From positions 2,232,001 through 2,296,000 of the forward strand of contig NZ_CP101291.1 of assembly GCF_024300645.1 (NCBI RefSeq): a stretch of DNA of 64,000 nt, written 5' to 3'. The notes below the pieces were generated by a model. The model was given only the letters and a program-made list of their open reading frames with translations. It did not search any database and was not told where the DNA came from. Numbering within the stretch: position 1 is the stretch's first letter; every line of letters begins with the position of its first letter. Below, piece by piece: positions 48,579 through 61,000 of the stretch. Both the position numbers and the translations under genes were made by a program. The DNA is from Alteromonas sp. LMIT006. GTDB lineage: Bacteria > Pseudomonadota > Gammaproteobacteria > Enterobacterales > Alteromonadaceae.

Positions 48579-50441
48579 ATGGCAGCAAACCAGTCATTGA
48601 CCAAATCTTTGTTTGTCGGGATTTGGAATGTCCTCAACTTCTCGCGGAAGTTAGTATTTAATCTGATTTTTATTCTTCTGCTTATTTTCTTCATTATGGC
48701 GATTGCCAATTCGGGTAAAGATGAGATCAAAGTCCCTCAAGGTGGCGCTTTGGTATTAAATTTATCTGGTAATTTGGTGATTCAAAAAACATCAGTCGAT
48801 CCGTTTGATGAGTTTGCCAATGAAGCTTTTGGTGGCGGCTCTGGTCCCAACGAAATTCTGGTTCGCGATGTCGTAAAAGCCATTGAAAACGCCAAAGAAG
48901 ATCGCCGCATCAGTGCGTTGCTGTTGGATTTTGATGGGTTACGTGGGGCAGGCTTGGATAAGCTTCGTGTTGTCGCGGCTGCTTTAAAGGATTTTAAAAC
49001 CTCTGGCAAACCAGTGATTGCACGCGGCGATATCTATGGCCAAGTACAGTATTACCTAGCCGCGCATGCAGACAAAATTTACCTGAATCCGGAAGGTGCG
49101 GTGTTATTCGACGGCTTAACGCGACAGCGTATGTACTACAAAGAAGCACTAGAAAAGCTCAAAATCAATACTCATGTTTTCAAAGTGGGAACGTATAAAT
49201 CTGCCATTGAGCCGTATTTGCGCAACGATATGTCACCAGAGGCAAAAGAAGCGAATGAAGCTTGGATGGGTAGCTATTGGCAACAAATGAAAGAAGACAT
49301 TGCCAATGCACGCGGCATCGATATTGCCAGTTTTGATGAAACGGCTGCCGCTTTCATGACCAAATTTGAAGCCGCTAACGGTGACTTTGCCCGATATGCA
49401 TTAGACAATGGCTGGGTGGATGCACTCAAAACTCGTGAACAAATCCGAGCTGAAATGATTGACTTGGTCGGTAAAGATGACAAAGACAGTTCATTTAAGG
49501 GAATTTCATTTGCGAGTTACATGCGCGTCATTGACTTCCCACTGCCACAAGAATTTACCAAAGACGGTATTGCCGTCGTTGTGGCTAAAGGCACAATATT
49601 AGATGGCAATCAGCCCTCTGGTACCATCGGTGGTGAATCCACCGCACGTTTATTGCGCAAAGCACGTAACAATGAGAACGTCAAAGCAGTAGTCTTGCAC
49701 GTCGATTCCCCAGGAGGCAGCGCCTTTGCTTCGGAGATTATTCGTCAAGAAGTGATTGAACTCAAAAATGCTGGCAAGCCTGTCGTTGCAGTCATGAGCA
49801 CCTATGCTGCATCAGGCGGTTACTGGATCTCGGCGAGCGCGGATAAAATCATCGCCTCTCCTGCAACCATCACCGGTTCAATTGGAATCTTTGGCATGCT
49901 AATGACTTATGAAGACTCACTGGCGCATTTGGGCGTATATACCGATGGTGTTTCCACCACTGAGCTGGGCTTTTCATCGTTGTCTAAAACCCTACCTGAA
50001 AGCCTAGAGCAAATCATTCAACGCTCTATTGAGCGCGGTTACGAGCAATTTATTACCCTCGTTGCTGACAACCGAAATATGACCCTTGAACAGGTTGATT
50101 CGATTGCGCAAGGTCGCGTGTGGATCGGTGAAACGGCGCTTGAGTTGGGTTTAGTCGATGCGTTAGGTGGCTTGGAAGAAGGCATCACAGCCGCCGCTGA
50201 ATTAGCTGGGCTCGAGGATTATCAAGTTAAGTACATTGAACGCACTCTTTCGCCTAAAGAACAGTTTATTCGTGAGTTGTTACAAAACGCCACCATCAAA
50301 TTAGTGCAAACACAAATGATTGATTCGAACAGCCCATTGTTAGGCTTGTTTGGTCAGATTGCGCGTGATATCTCGACGTTCTCTCGACTGAATGATCCGA
50401 AAGCGACGTATGCCATGTGTCTAGACTGTGAACTCAGATAA
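48579..50441 (+). CDS. sppA: Signal peptide peptidase SppA, 67K type
   Basis: Inner-membrane serine protease that digests cleaved signal peptides. The 620-residue protein has one N-terminal membrane segment at about 27-46 and two tandem S49 domains. The catalytic lysine is Lys207 in KVGTYKSAIEPYLR in the first domain and the catalytic serine is Ser412 in YAASGGYWISA in the second, the same division as in E. coli SppA. VLHVDSPGGSAFASE is the oxyanion segment. The ATG at 48579 is used; AGGTG lies nine bases upstream. A terminator follows. Confidence 0.96.
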   Translation: MAANQSLTKSLFVGIWNVLNFSRKLVFNLIFILLLIFFIMAIANSGKDEIKVPQGGALVLNLSGNLVIQKTSVDPFDEFANEAFGGGSGPNEILVRDVVKAIENAKEDRRISALLLDFDGLRGAGLDKLRVVAAALKDFKTSGKPVIARGDIYGQVQYYLAAHADKIYLNPEGAVLFDGLTRQRMYYKEALEKLKINTHVFKVGTYKSAIEPYLRNDMSPEAKEANEAWMGSYWQQMKEDIANARGIDIASFDETAAAFMTKFEAANGDFARYALDNGWVDALKTREQIRAEMIDLVGKDDKDSSFKGISFASYMRVIDFPLPQEFTKDGIAVVVAKGTILDGNQPSGTIGGESTARLLRKARNNENVKAVVLHVDSPGGSAFASEIIRQEVIELKNAGKPVVAVMSTYAASGGYWISASADKIIASPATITGSIGIFGMLMTYEDSLAHLGVYTDGVSTTELGFSSLSKTLPESLEQIIQRSIERGYEQFITLVADNRNMTLEQVDSIAQGRVWIGETALELGLVDALGGLEEGITAAAELAGLEDYQVKYIERTLSPKEQFIRELLQNATIKLVQTQMIDSNSPLLGLFGQIARDISTFSRLNDPKATYAMCLDCELR

Positions 50442-50462
50442 CATAAAAGGCGTTTTGATAGC

Positions 50463-50490
50463 AAAAGCCCAACATAGGTTGGGCTTTTTT
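50463..50490 (+). terminator. Rho-independent terminator after sppA
   Basis: AAAAGCCCAAC (50463-50473) and GTTGGGCTTTT (50478-50488) form an 11-bp stem with an ATAG loop, ending in a T-run to 50490. It also stands 28 bases from the convergent yfbV stop and, with its A-rich left flank, could serve both genes. Confidence 0.92.
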
Positions 50491-50517
50491 GTGGGTCAGT
50501 CTGAATGGATTTTTATC

Positions 50518-50964
50518 TCAAAACCAACGCTCAGTAAATGATTTGTCCAGGCTTTCAAACGCGGTTTTGAGGGTTTTTGCTAACTCTTTATATCTAGGCG
50601 GTTGTTTAGGTTGCGCGATGGTGACACCAGCTTGGCGCATTTTGGCCACAATCTCCCCGTGCCAAGCTTGCATGGCTGGCGGCAGTGGTTGATTGGCACG
50701 ATGACCGAGCCACAGTTGACCTTGTAAGGGCAGACTAAAAAACAACCCAGCCATGGCCAGCGCTTGTGGCAAAAAACTCATACCGTGATTATTCACCAAT
50801 AGCACAAACGAAAAGATGCCTAATCCAGGTAATACTTTATAACCGAACTGCGTCGCACTGATGACGCGACACTCGGGAAAGATCGCAAATAACTCTTTGC
50901 GCATAGGCCAAGTTTTCATGTATTGATGACCGTCTTTTACCATAGTGGCAAGGGATACTGACAT
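50518..50964 (-). CDS. yfbV: YfbV family membrane protein (UPF0208 / DUF412)
   Basis: A 148-residue protein with two hydrophobic segments at about 38-60 and 65-85. It matches E. coli YfbV in GHQYMKTWPMRKELFAIFPE, SLPLQGQLWLGHRA, PLPPAMQAWHGEI and the C-terminal LAKTLKTAFESLDKSF. In E. coli YfbV has been tied to insulation of the Ter macrodomain; whether this holds here is unknown. The ATG at 50964 has GAGG six bases upstream. It diverges from trxB. Confidence 0.9.
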   Translation of the reverse strand: MSVSLATMVKDGHQYMKTWPMRKELFAIFPECRVISATQFGYKVLPGLGIFSFVLLVNNHGMSFLPQALAMAGLFFSLPLQGQLWLGHRANQPLPPAMQAWHGEIVAKMRQAGVTIAQPKQPPRYKELAKTLKTAFESLDKSFTERWF

Positions 50965-51055
50965 GTAATACCTCAATTGTGGTTAGCAATTAAGCAAATT
51001 CTACTAAAAAAATTCAATTACGTTAATATACGCAGAATATTTATGCGAAGTTCGA

Positions 51056-52099
<1,044 letters not shown>

Positions 52100-52107
52100 A
52101 CCACACT

Positions 52108-52131
52108 AAGGCAGCGCTTCGCTGCCTTTTT
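52108..52131 (+). terminator. Rho-independent terminator after trxB
   Basis: AAGGCAGCG (52108-52116) and CGCTGCCTT (52120-52128) form a 9-bp stem with a CTT loop, followed by a T-run to 52131. It ends three bases before the aat ATG, so it would also hinder translation of any read-through transcript. Confidence 0.88.
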
Positions 52132-52134
52132 ATT

Positions 52135-52896
52135 ATGATTGAACTCCCTTTATTAACACCGCATGATATTGCCTTTCCTGATGTGGAGCTTGCCTTAGAA
52201 GAACCCAATGGTTTATTGGCATTTGGTGGTGATCTTTCGTGCGCCAGACTGCGCAATGCTTATCGTTTGGGTATTTTTCCTTGGTATAGCCAAGGCGAGC
52301 CTATTTTGTGGTGGTCACCAAATCCAAGAGCCATCATCACGTACGAGCGTTTTCACATCAGTAAATCCTTGCGCAAGTGGCTAAGCAAACACTCATATAG
52401 AGTAACCGTTAATAACGCTTTTGACGAGGTCATTAAGGCCTGCAGCAGTATCCCGCGCAGTCCTATAAAACACGAGGATGGCACTGAATCAACCAATGGT
52501 GTTTGGATCAATGCCAATATGGTATCAGCATACAAAGCGTTGCATCGAGAGGGTGCAGCACATTCCATTGAAGTCTGGGAGGGCAATCAGCTAGTCGGAG
52601 GCTTATATGGTGTCTGTATTGGTAATGTATTTTGTGGAGAATCTATGTTTCACAAACGCACAAATGCGTCTAAACTTGCTTTTGTGAGTTTAGTTCAGTT
52701 TTGTCAAACACAAGGGATCCACTTTATCGACTGCCAACTGGAAAATCCATATTTAAAAAGCTTTGGCTGTTTTGCTGTTACTCGTGAAGAGTTTCGACAG
52801 CGACTACAACACGCTTACACTACGCCATATTCTGATGATATTTGGCAGCCTCGTGAGTTAGCCCCAGTCCCCCTAGCCTATTGGAATGTATTATGA
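52135..52896 (+). CDS. aat: Leucyl/phenylalanyl-tRNA--protein transferase
   Basis: Adds Leu or Phe to proteins that begin with Lys or Arg, marking them for ClpS-ClpAP, which are encoded 1 to 4 kb downstream. The 253-residue protein has LLAFGGDLS, LGIFPWYSQGEPILWWSPNPR and GNVFCGESMFHKRTNASK with FIDCQL following. It ends in an ATGA overlap with bpt, so the two N-degron transferases are translationally coupled. The ATG is immediately after the trxB terminator, with no clear Shine-Dalgarno sequence. Confidence 0.96.
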   Translation: MIELPLLTPHDIAFPDVELALEEPNGLLAFGGDLSCARLRNAYRLGIFPWYSQGEPILWWSPNPRAIITYERFHISKSLRKWLSKHSYRVTVNNAFDEVIKACSSIPRSPIKHEDGTESTNGVWINANMVSAYKALHREGAAHSIEVWEGNQLVGGLYGVCIGNVFCGESMFHKRTNASKLAFVSLVQFCQTQGIHFIDCQLENPYLKSFGCFAVTREEFRQRLQHAYTTPYSDDIWQPRELAPVPLAYWNVL

Positions 52897-53594
52897 AGTT
52901 TGGCCTCACGTCACATTTCCCTTGTAGTTACCTCCCCGACAGGGAAGAGCGCCTATTGGTGCATGTAGGCGAAGCTCAAGAAGGTCTGGTTTATGATAAG
53001 CTTATCCAAGCTGGCTTTCGCCGCAGTGGCGAGCAAATGTATCGCCCGCACTGTGCTCGCTGTAATGAGTGTAAAGCTATCAGAATTAATCTGGCCAAAT
53101 ACACTCCTTCGCGCAGCCAAAAAAGGCTCATCAACAAAAATAAAGACTTAAATATGCTCTGGCGTGCCAGCGAAAACATCAACCTAACGGATTATTTCCC
53201 ACTCTATGCCGATTATATTAGCGAAAGACATCATGATGGTAGTATGTATCCTCCTGATTTGAACAGCTTCTTGACATTCAATCAATGCGCATGGCGCCAG
53301 CCTTACTTTTTGGAAGCGTGGTTGGACAATCGCCTAGTGGCTGTCGCGATTACGGACGAAGTGGCAAACGGATTATCCGCATTTTATACCTTTTTTGCTC
53401 CTGAGTTAGAAAAACGCTCTTTGGGTGGTTACATGATTTTGGCACAGATCGCTCAAGCACAACAGCTCGAACTGCCTTATCTGTATTTGGGTTATTACAT
53501 CAACGAATGCGACAAAATGAATTACAAAACACAATACTCCGGCTATGAGTGGTTTAATGGTGAATATTGGTCTGATGAATCTCTCAAGCGCTAA
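52893..53594 (+). CDS. bpt: Aspartate/glutamate leucyltransferase (Bpt/Ate family)
   Basis: Transfers an amino acid, Leu in Vibrio Bpt, to proteins with N-terminal Asp or Glu, making them ClpS substrates. The 233-residue protein has the conserved cysteines PCSYLPDREE and CARCNECKAIRI, and the GNAT-like C-terminal segment YLGYYINECDKMNYKTQY. The ATG at 52893 overlaps the aat stop by four bases. Bacterial members of the Ate family are mostly Bpt by function; the Leu specificity is inferred from family. Confidence 0.92.
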   Translation: MKFGLTSHFPCSYLPDREERLLVHVGEAQEGLVYDKLIQAGFRRSGEQMYRPHCARCNECKAIRINLAKYTPSRSQKRLINKNKDLNMLWRASENINLTDYFPLYADYISERHHDGSMYPPDLNSFLTFNQCAWRQPYFLEAWLDNRLVAVAITDEVANGLSAFYTFFAPELEKRSLGGYMILAQIAQAQQLELPYLYLGYYINECDKMNYKTQYSGYEWFNGEYWSDESLKR

Positions 53595-53680
53595 ATTAAC
53601 GAAAGTATTACTTTACATATGAGTGAGTTTTCTGTATCTTCTGCGCGTTATTTTTGAGCAAATAAAGGTTTCTAAACTAG

Positions 53681-53899
<219 letters not shown>

Positions 53900-53937
53900 T
53901 TGCAAACACGTTAGCTGCAAACATATTGATTCCAAAA

Positions 53938-53961
53938 AAAAAGAGGCTTACGCCTCTTTTT
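53938..53961. terminator. Bidirectional terminator between infA and clpA
   Basis: A stem AAAAAGAGGC (53938-53947) with GCCTCTTTTT (53952-53961) and a TTAC loop, flanked by A and T runs, serves the convergent infA and clpA genes. The clpA stop begins at 53962-53964, so the hairpin abuts that gene. Confidence 0.9.
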
Positions 53962-56241
53962 TTATTCCTTCTCGACCGTAGTCGCTGCCTTTGGCAATTC
54001 TTGTGGCTTGAAAGTAAACGTTAGCTCGTTTTTCTTAAGATCAACCTTAACTGAACCGCCGTTCGCTAAACCACCGAACAGTAATTCATTGGCTAATTCT
54101 TTCTTAAGCTTATCTTGAATCAAACGTCCCATCGGGCGTGCACCCATGGCTTTGTCATAGCCTTCTTCAGCAAGCCATTCTCGAGCTTTATCCGTGACTT
54201 CAAGGGACACACCTTTGGTATCTAATTGAGCTTGTAGCTCAATTAAGAATTTATCGACCACTTGCAAGATGACATCTTGCGTCAAGTGATTGAACCAAAT
54301 GATGCCATCTAAGCGATTGCGGAATTCTGGTGAGAATACCTTGTTGATCTCGCTCAGCGCATCATGTGAGTGGTCTTGTTGCTTGAAGCCTATGGATTTA
54401 CGAACAGTTGCTTGTACTCCGGCATTGGTGGTCATGACTAAGACGACATTGCGAAAATCCACCTTACGGCCGTTATTATCGGTTAAGGTACCGTGATCCA
54501 TTACTTGCAACAAGATGTTGTAGATGTCGCTGTGTGCCTTCTCAATTTCATCAAGAAGCACTACAGAATATGGGTTTTTGATCACAGCATCCGTTAACAA
54601 ACCACCTTGGTCAAAACCAACATAACCGGGAGGTGCACCAATCAAGCGTGATACCGCATGACGTTCCATGTACTCAGACATATCGAAGCGCACTAACTCC
54701 ACGCCCATTATTTTGGCAAGCTGAGCCGTGACCTCAGTCTTACCCACACCGGTTGGACCAGCAAATAAGAATGAACCAATTGGTTTTGCTTCATTGCCTA
54801 ACCCCGAACGAGACAAGTGAATTGCATCGGTTAACGTAGTAATCGCATTATCTTGACCAAACACCACCATCTTGAGGTTGCGTTCAAGGTTTTTGAGCAC
54901 TTCCATATCGGATGCGGAAACCGATTTTTCAGGGATCCGAGCGATTTTGGCAATGATTTTTTCAATTTCTAAATCAGTAATCTCAGAAGGACGTTTGTCT
55001 TCCGGCATTAAGCGCAAACTTGCCCCGGCTTCGTCCATGACGTCAATGGCTTTATCTGGCAAATGTCTGTCATTAATGTACTTGGCGGATAATTCTGCAG
55101 CCGCTTTAAGGGCTTTTTGTGTGAACTTCACACTATGGTGCTCTTCATAACGCGATTTGAGCCCCATCAATATCTTCGTAGTATCTTCAACGCTTGGTTC
55201 CACCACATCAATTTTCTGGAAACGTCTCGCCAAGGCGCGGTCTTTCTCGAAAATGCTTTGATATTCTTGATAGGTAGTCGATCCAACACAACGCAGCTCG
55301 CCGCTGGAAAGTTTGGGCTTGAGTAGGTTCGATGCGTCCATCACCCCACCTGAGGCAGCCCCTGCACCGATAATGGTATGGATCTCATCGATAAATAAAA
55401 TGGCATTCTCATCCGCTGTCAGCTCTTTTAAAATACCTTTGAGGCGTTTTTCAAAATCTCCGCGATATTTGGTACCGGCTAACAGCCCCCCTAAATCAAG
55501 AGAATAAACGGTTGCCGCTTGCATCACTTCAGGCACATCTTCATTGACAATACGATACGCCAAACCTTCGGCGATGGCGGTTTTACCGACGCCGGCCTCG
55601 CCAACTAGCAAAGGGTTATTTTTACGACGACGGCACAAGATCTGAATGGTGCGTTCTACTTCATGATCGCGACCAATTAAAGGGTCAATCTTGCCTTCTC
55701 TTGCGGTTGAGTTCAGGTTTGTCGTGTACTTCGAGAGCATCGAGGAATCTTCATCGCCCTCAACAGCTTCTGTTTGTGGCTCATTGATGGATGGCTCTTC
55801 ATCTTTCTTAGTAACACCGTGGGAAATAAAATTGACCACATCCAATCGCGTGACGTCTGATTTCTTTAATATGTAAACAGCTTGAGATTCTTGTTCGCTA
55901 AAAATCGCAACCAATACATTAGCACCAGTCACTTCTCCTTTACCTGAGGATTGAACGTGGAACACTGCGCGTTGCAATACGCGTTGAAAGCCTAATGTCG
56001 GCTGAGTTTCGCGCTCATTCTCGGCATCGTCTAACATCAGAGGCGTGGTGTCTTTGACAAAATCAGTCAGTTCTTGTTTGATGGTATCCAAATCAGCACC
56101 ACAGGCTTTCAAAGCCTCTAACGCTGCTGGATTATCCAACAACGCTAACAACAAGTGTTCAACCGTCATAAACTCGTGGCGATGTTGACGCGCGAAGATA
56201 AATGCCTCGTTGAGCGTTTGTTCCAGATCTTTGTTTAACAT
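53962..56241 (-). CDS. clpA: ATP-dependent Clp protease ATP-binding subunit ClpA
   Basis: Hexameric AAA+ unfoldase that feeds ClpP. The 759-residue protein has two N-terminal Clp repeats (1-145), AAA domain 1 with Walker A GEAGVGKT at 214-221, and AAA domain 2 with GPTGVGKT at about 497. The segment [16 protein letters not shown] and the IGFKQQD loop, the equivalent of the ClpP-binding IGL loop, are visible; the loop reads IGF rather than IGL as in several ClpA proteins. It is downstream of clpS (34 bases) in the same direction. Confidence 0.97.
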   Translation of the reverse strand: MLNKDLEQTLNEAFIFARQHRHEFMTVEHLLLALLDNPAALEALKACGADLDTIKQELTDFVKDTTPLMLDDAENERETQPTLGFQRVLQRAVFHVQSSGKGEVTGANVLVAIFSEQESQAVYILKKSDVTRLDVVNFISHGVTKKDEEPSINEPQTEAVEGDEDSSMLSKYTTNLNSTAREGKIDPLIGRDHEVERTIQILCRRRKNNPLLVGEAGVGKTAIAEGLAYRIVNEDVPEVMQAATVYSLDLGGLLAGTKYRGDFEKRLKGILKELTADENAILFIDEIHTIIGAGAASGGVMDASNLLKPKLSSGELRCVGSTTYQEYQSIFEKDRALARRFQKIDVVEPSVEDTTKILMGLKSRYEEHHSVKFTQKALKAAAELSAKYINDRHLPDKAIDVMDEAGASLRLMPEDKRPSEITDLEIEKIIAKIARIPEKSVSASDMEVLKNLERNLKMVVFGQDNAITTLTDAIHLSRSGLGNEAKPIGSFLFAGPTGVGKTEVTAQLAKIMGVELVRFDMSEYMERHAVSRLIGAPPGYVGFDQGGLLTDAVIKNPYSVVLLDEIEKAHSDIYNILLQVMDHGTLTDNNGRKVDFRNVVLVMTTNAGVQATVRKSIGFKQQDHSHDALSEINKVFSPEFRNRLDGIIWFNHLTQDVILQVVDKFLIELQAQLDTKGVSLEVTDKAREWLAEEGYDKAMGARPMGRLIQDKLKKELANELLFGGLANGGSVKVDLKKNELTFTFKPQELPKAATTVEKE

Positions 56242-56275
56242 ATAAAATGCTACCTCTTTTGCTTACGCAATATGA

Positions 56276-56596
56276 TTATGCGCGTTCCATTGTACACATC
56301 AGTGGATGCTGATGTTTACGTGCATATTCGTTAACTTGCATGACTTTGGTCTCTGCAATCTCGGCAGTAAAAACCCCACATACGGCTTTACCGCGATAAT
56401 GTACTGTGAGCATGATTTGATTAGCTTGTTCTGTGTTCATTCGAAAAAATTTGACCAAAACGCTAACTACAAAGTCCATCGGTGTGTAATCGTCATTGTT
56501 TAGAATGACTTTGTACATCGGCGGCGGTTGGGTCTTCTGACGCTCGTCCTCGAGCAGTTTGTCGCCGTCTAAGATGGTCGTATTATCTTTACTCAT
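56276..56596 (-). CDS. clpS: ClpS, N-degron adaptor of ClpAP
   Basis: Binds proteins with N-terminal Leu, Phe, Tyr or Trp and hands them to ClpA. The 106-residue protein has the degron pocket [15 protein letters not shown] and the [19 protein letters not shown] segment, with a flexible N-terminal tail. It stands between cspD, which is divergent, and clpA, as in E. coli, and together with aat and bpt completes the bacterial N-degron pathway inside 4 kb. Confidence 0.97.
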   Translation of the reverse strand: MSKDNTTILDGDKLLEDERQKTQPPPMYKVILNNDDYTPMDFVVSVLVKFFRMNTEQANQIMLTVHYRGKAVCGVFTAEIAETKVMQVNEYARKHQHPLMCTMERA

Positions 56597-56841
56597 ACCT
56601 TTAATATAATACCTATCGACAGTTTTTCATCTATTAATGAGAAAATAATTTTTTATTCGTTCACAAACTTGACATAACGCAAGTCCACTGACTACTTTTA
56701 AGGTAGGTTTTGCGGAATTTTACTGGCTTTGCAGATGTTTTCGCTCAACCTTGGCACTATCCTATATCATATTAAGTCGTTTTTATAGTCATAGTGGAGG
56801 CATTCAATCACATCAAAGAAAAGGCATAGAGGAACAGGGGT

Positions 56842-57060
56842 ATGGCGCTTGGCAAAGTAAAGTGGTTTAACAACGCTAAAGGTTTCGGCTTCATCGTACC
56901 CGAAGGCGGTGGTGAAGATATATTTGCTCATTATTCAACAATAAAGATGGATGGATACCGTTCTTTAAAAGCAGGACAGGAAGTCACTTTTGATGTCGCA
57001 CAAGGGCCGAAAGGCTTGCATGCAGAAAACATTGCCTTAGATCAGGATTCTGAACGATAG
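56842..57060 (+). CDS. cspD: Cold-shock-like protein CspD
   Basis: A 72-residue single-strand nucleic-acid binding protein with RNP1 KGFGFIVPEG and RNP2 DIFAHYS. The motif is IVPEGGGEDIF, and the placement divergent from clpS favours CspD, the stationary-phase DNA replication inhibitor of E. coli, over CspA-type chaperones. It has AGAGGA and AGGGG before the ATG. The 245-base region to clpS must hold both promoters; no clear operator was seen there. Confidence 0.93.
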   Translation: MALGKVKWFNNAKGFGFIVPEGGGEDIFAHYSTIKMDGYRSLKAGQEVTFDVAQGPKGLHAENIALDQDSER

Positions 57061-57084
57061 AAACTTGGTTGGGTTGAGTCGAGC

Positions 57085-57113
57085 AAAAAAAGCAGGCAAA
57101 TGTCTGTTTTTTT
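57085..57113 (+). terminator. Weak terminator-like hairpin after cspD
   Basis: A-run plus GCAG (57085-57095) can pair with CTGT plus a run of seven T (57104-57113). Only three stem pairs are G-C or A-T before the wobble and A-T pairs, so the hairpin is weak, but the seven-T run directly after it is typical. Confidence 0.4.
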
Positions 57114-57206
57114 ATGCCCCGAACAATATTTGTGAAGTGCATGGCACATATTTTATAAATCGGTACAATAGAACTTGTTTCATTCGATAATAAACTTATC
57201 CAAAGT

Positions 57207-57740
57207 ATGATTGTGTTGTTTAACAAACCCTTTGATGTGCTGTGCCAATTTTCCCCTCAGCCTGGCAAGCGTACATTAAAAGATTTTATTGATGTACCCA
57301 ATGTCTACGCTGCTGGTCGCCTTGATCGCGATAGTGAAGGATTATTGGTACTCACCGATGATGGTGCTTTGCAACATCGCATTACTCATCCAAAGAAAAA
57401 AATGAGCAAAGAATATTGGGTTCAAGTAGAAGGTGAGATTGGCTCTCAAGCAATCGAGCAACTATCGTCGGGCGTTCAATTAAAAGATGGTCTCACACTG
57501 CCTGCAAAAGTCAGCGCAATGGCTGCTCCAAATGTCTGGGAACGACACCCGCCAATTCGAGATCGCAAATCCATCCCAACGTCATGGATAAAAATCGTCT
57601 TAAAAGAAGGACGTAATCGCCAAGTCCGGCGGATGACGGCCGCAGTGGGCCATCCTACATTACGTTTGATTCGCTACCGTATTGGCAGCTGGACAATTGA
57701 CACAGTTGAACACGGTCAATATCAAATATTCGATCATTAA
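57207..57740 (+). CDS. rluE: 23S rRNA pseudouridine(2457) synthase RluE
   Basis: A 177-residue pseudouridine synthase of the RsuA/RluE group without the N-terminal S4 domain, as in E. coli RluE. The catalytic aspartate is in [17 protein letters not shown], followed by [17 protein letters not shown] and the C-terminal [24 protein letters not shown]. RluE modifies U2457 in E. coli 23S rRNA. The gene lies between cspD and mnmA on the same strand. Close paralogs (RluB, RluF) are longer, which supports RluE. Confidence 0.92.
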   Translation: MIVLFNKPFDVLCQFSPQPGKRTLKDFIDVPNVYAAGRLDRDSEGLLVLTDDGALQHRITHPKKKMSKEYWVQVEGEIGSQAIEQLSSGVQLKDGLTLPAKVSAMAAPNVWERHPPIRDRKSIPTSWIKIVLKEGRNRQVRRMTAAVGHPTLRLIRYRIGSWTIDTVEHGQYQIFDH

Positions 57741-57813
57741 GCCGGTGATTCACTGACAAAAAAATGCTAAACTATCACCGTTTAAAACGACCATAGTAAT
57801 TACGTTAACTGAC

Positions 57814-58941
57814 ATGCAGAACACTTCTCAAAACGAAGCTCTACCATCTCCTGAAAACACCAAAGTCATCATCGGCATGTCAGGCGGTGTCGACTCCTCA
57901 GTGTCTGCATTTTTGCTCAAAGAGGCCGGTTATCAGGTCGAAGGCGTCTTCATGAAAAACTGGGAAGAAGATGACAACGACGAGTACTGTGCCGCAGCTG
58001 AAGATTTAGCGGATGCTCAAGCGGTTGCTGATAAATTAGGCATTGAGCTGCACACGATTAATTTTGCTGCCGAATATTGGGATAATGTATTTGAGTATTT
58101 TTTACAAGAATACAAAGCGGGTCGCACCCCAAACCCCGATATCATGTGCAACAAAGAAATTAAGTTCAAAGCCTTTTTGGAATACGCCGCTGAAGATTTA
58201 GGCGCGGATTACATCGCCACAGGTCATTATGTGCAACGTCGCGACATCGACGGCGATACTCAAATGATCAGAGGGTTGGATCAAAACAAAGACCAAAGTT
58301 ATTTTTTGTATACCTTGAGTCATGAGCACGTCCGTAAAACCCTATTTCCAATCGGGCATTTAGAAAAACCAGAAGTGCGACGCATCGCAGAAGCGCAAGG
58401 GCTGGTGACATATGATAAAAAAGACTCAACCGGGATCTGCTTTATCGGTGAGCGCAAATTCAAAGACTTTTTAGCACAATATCTGCCTGCGCAACCAGGC
58501 CCTATTGTGACAGCAGAAGGTGAGTCCATCGGTGAACATCAAGGGTTGATGTATCACACTTTAGGTCAGCGCAAAGGATTACTCATTGGCGGCACCAAAG
58601 AACACGGCGATGAGCCTTGGTATGTGGTGGACAAAGACGTGCCCAACAATACCCTCATCGTGGGTCAAGGTGCGAATCATCCGCGCTTATTCTCCAAAGG
58701 TCTCATTGCGAACCAATTGCATTGGGTAGATCGTAATGCCTTAACCGAACCAACGCGCATGACTGTCAAAACACGATATCGCCAACACGACATCAATTGT
58801 GTGGTTGAACCAACTGATAGCGATTGCGTAAACGTCATCTTTGATGAGCCACAAAAAGCCGTGACACCGGGACAATCCGCTGTATTTTACCAAGGCGACG
58901 TGTGCTTAGGAGGTGGCATCATCGAGAGTTATATACGTTAA
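57814..58941 (+). CDS. mnmA: tRNA-specific 2-thiouridylase MnmA
   Basis: Introduces sulfur at U34 of tRNA-Lys, -Glu and -Gln. The 375-residue protein has the PP-loop [15 protein letters not shown] at about residues 22-36, the catalytic cysteine pair in [12 protein letters not shown] and [10 protein letters not shown], and [15 protein letters not shown]. It ends in a one-base overlap with hflD (TAATG); the mnmA-hflD-purB order is the E. coli order. Confidence 0.97.
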   Translation: MQNTSQNEALPSPENTKVIIGMSGGVDSSVSAFLLKEAGYQVEGVFMKNWEEDDNDEYCAAAEDLADAQAVADKLGIELHTINFAAEYWDNVFEYFLQEYKAGRTPNPDIMCNKEIKFKAFLEYAAEDLGADYIATGHYVQRRDIDGDTQMIRGLDQNKDQSYFLYTLSHEHVRKTLFPIGHLEKPEVRRIAEAQGLVTYDKKDSTGICFIGERKFKDFLAQYLPAQPGPIVTAEGESIGEHQGLMYHTLGQRKGLLIGGTKEHGDEPWYVVDKDVPNNTLIVGQGANHPRLFSKGLIANQLHWVDRNALTEPTRMTVKTRYRQHDINCVVEPTDSDCVNVIFDEPQKAVTPGQSAVFYQGDVCLGGGIIESYIR

Positions 58942-59564
58942 TGAGTGAAGCAATAGAAGCCACCCTCGCCCTTGCCGGAGTATGCCAGGCGGCTACCTTG
59001 GTGCAAGCCGTTGCCCGCAAAGGTCAATGTGATGATACGGCGTTTCAGGCCAGCATCTCAAGTATTTGTGTTACTGAACCAGAACACCCACAACAAGTGT
59101 ACGGCCAATTATCAAACTTAAAAATTGGCTACACCACACTGGTTTATCAGCTCAACACTCGAGGAGCACAGAAAGACGCAGAGCTCACTCGTTACATTGC
59201 CAGCTTATTGGGTTTTGAGCGCAAACTTGCCAAAAATCCTCAAGCAATGTCTGAACTGGGACAGCGTATTGGTAACGTGCAACGACAATTAGCCCATCTA
59301 GAGTTCGAGCATCACCAAATTTTATCCAGTTTAGCCAGTGCCTACGTGGACATTATCAGTCCACTAGCACCACGTATTCAAGTCGCAGGGAACCCTGCGC
59401 ACCTCGGACAAGCTTCAAATCAGGCAAAAGTTCGAGCATTGTTACTCGCAGGGGTTCGCTCTGCTGTATTGTGGCGCCAAATGGGAGGCCAGCGCCGCCA
59501 AATTTTATTTAATCGTAAACGCATCTTGCGCGGAGCCCAAGCTGCCTTACAGCAAATGAGTTAG
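58941..59564 (+). CDS. hflD: High frequency lysogenization protein HflD homolog
   Basis: A 207-residue helical membrane-associated protein matching E. coli HflD, including SNLKIGYTTLVYQLNTRG-like and QVAGNPAHLGQASNQAKVRALLLAG-like segments near the C-terminus. In E. coli HflD binds phage lambda CII; the host role is unknown. The ATG at 58941 overlaps the mnmA stop (TAATG), and purB starts 16 bases after the end. Confidence 0.93.
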   Translation: MSEAIEATLALAGVCQAATLVQAVARKGQCDDTAFQASISSICVTEPEHPQQVYGQLSNLKIGYTTLVYQLNTRGAQKDAELTRYIASLLGFERKLAKNPQAMSELGQRIGNVQRQLAHLEFEHHQILSSLASAYVDIISPLAPRIQVAGNPAHLGQASNQAKVRALLLAGVRSAVLWRQMGGQRRQILFNRKRILRGAQAALQQMS

Positions 59565-59571
59565 ACGTTAG

Positions 59572-60957
<1,386 letters not shown>

Positions 60958-60968
60958 AACCTTGTCAT

Positions 60969-60998
60969 GATGCCTCTTTATCTTGTTAAAGGGGCATC
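60969..60998 (+). promoter_or_regulatory. Hairpin enclosing the ribosome binding site of the cyclase gene
   Basis: GATGCCTCTTTA (60969-60980) pairs with TAAAGGGGCATC (60987-60998) over 12 bp with one G-U pair and a six-base loop. The right arm includes the Shine-Dalgarno sequence AAAGGGG (60988-60994) and ends two bases before the ATG at 61001. It might weakly end purB transcription, but there is no T-run; hiding the binding site is the better reading. Confidence 0.7.
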
Positions 60999-61000
60999 TT

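Noticed and set aside
56597..56841. Possible sigma-70 promoter with TTGACA in the clpS-cspD interval
   Set aside because: TTGACA is present on the plus strand near 56669 but there is no acceptable -10 at a 16-18 base spacing, so I could not support it.
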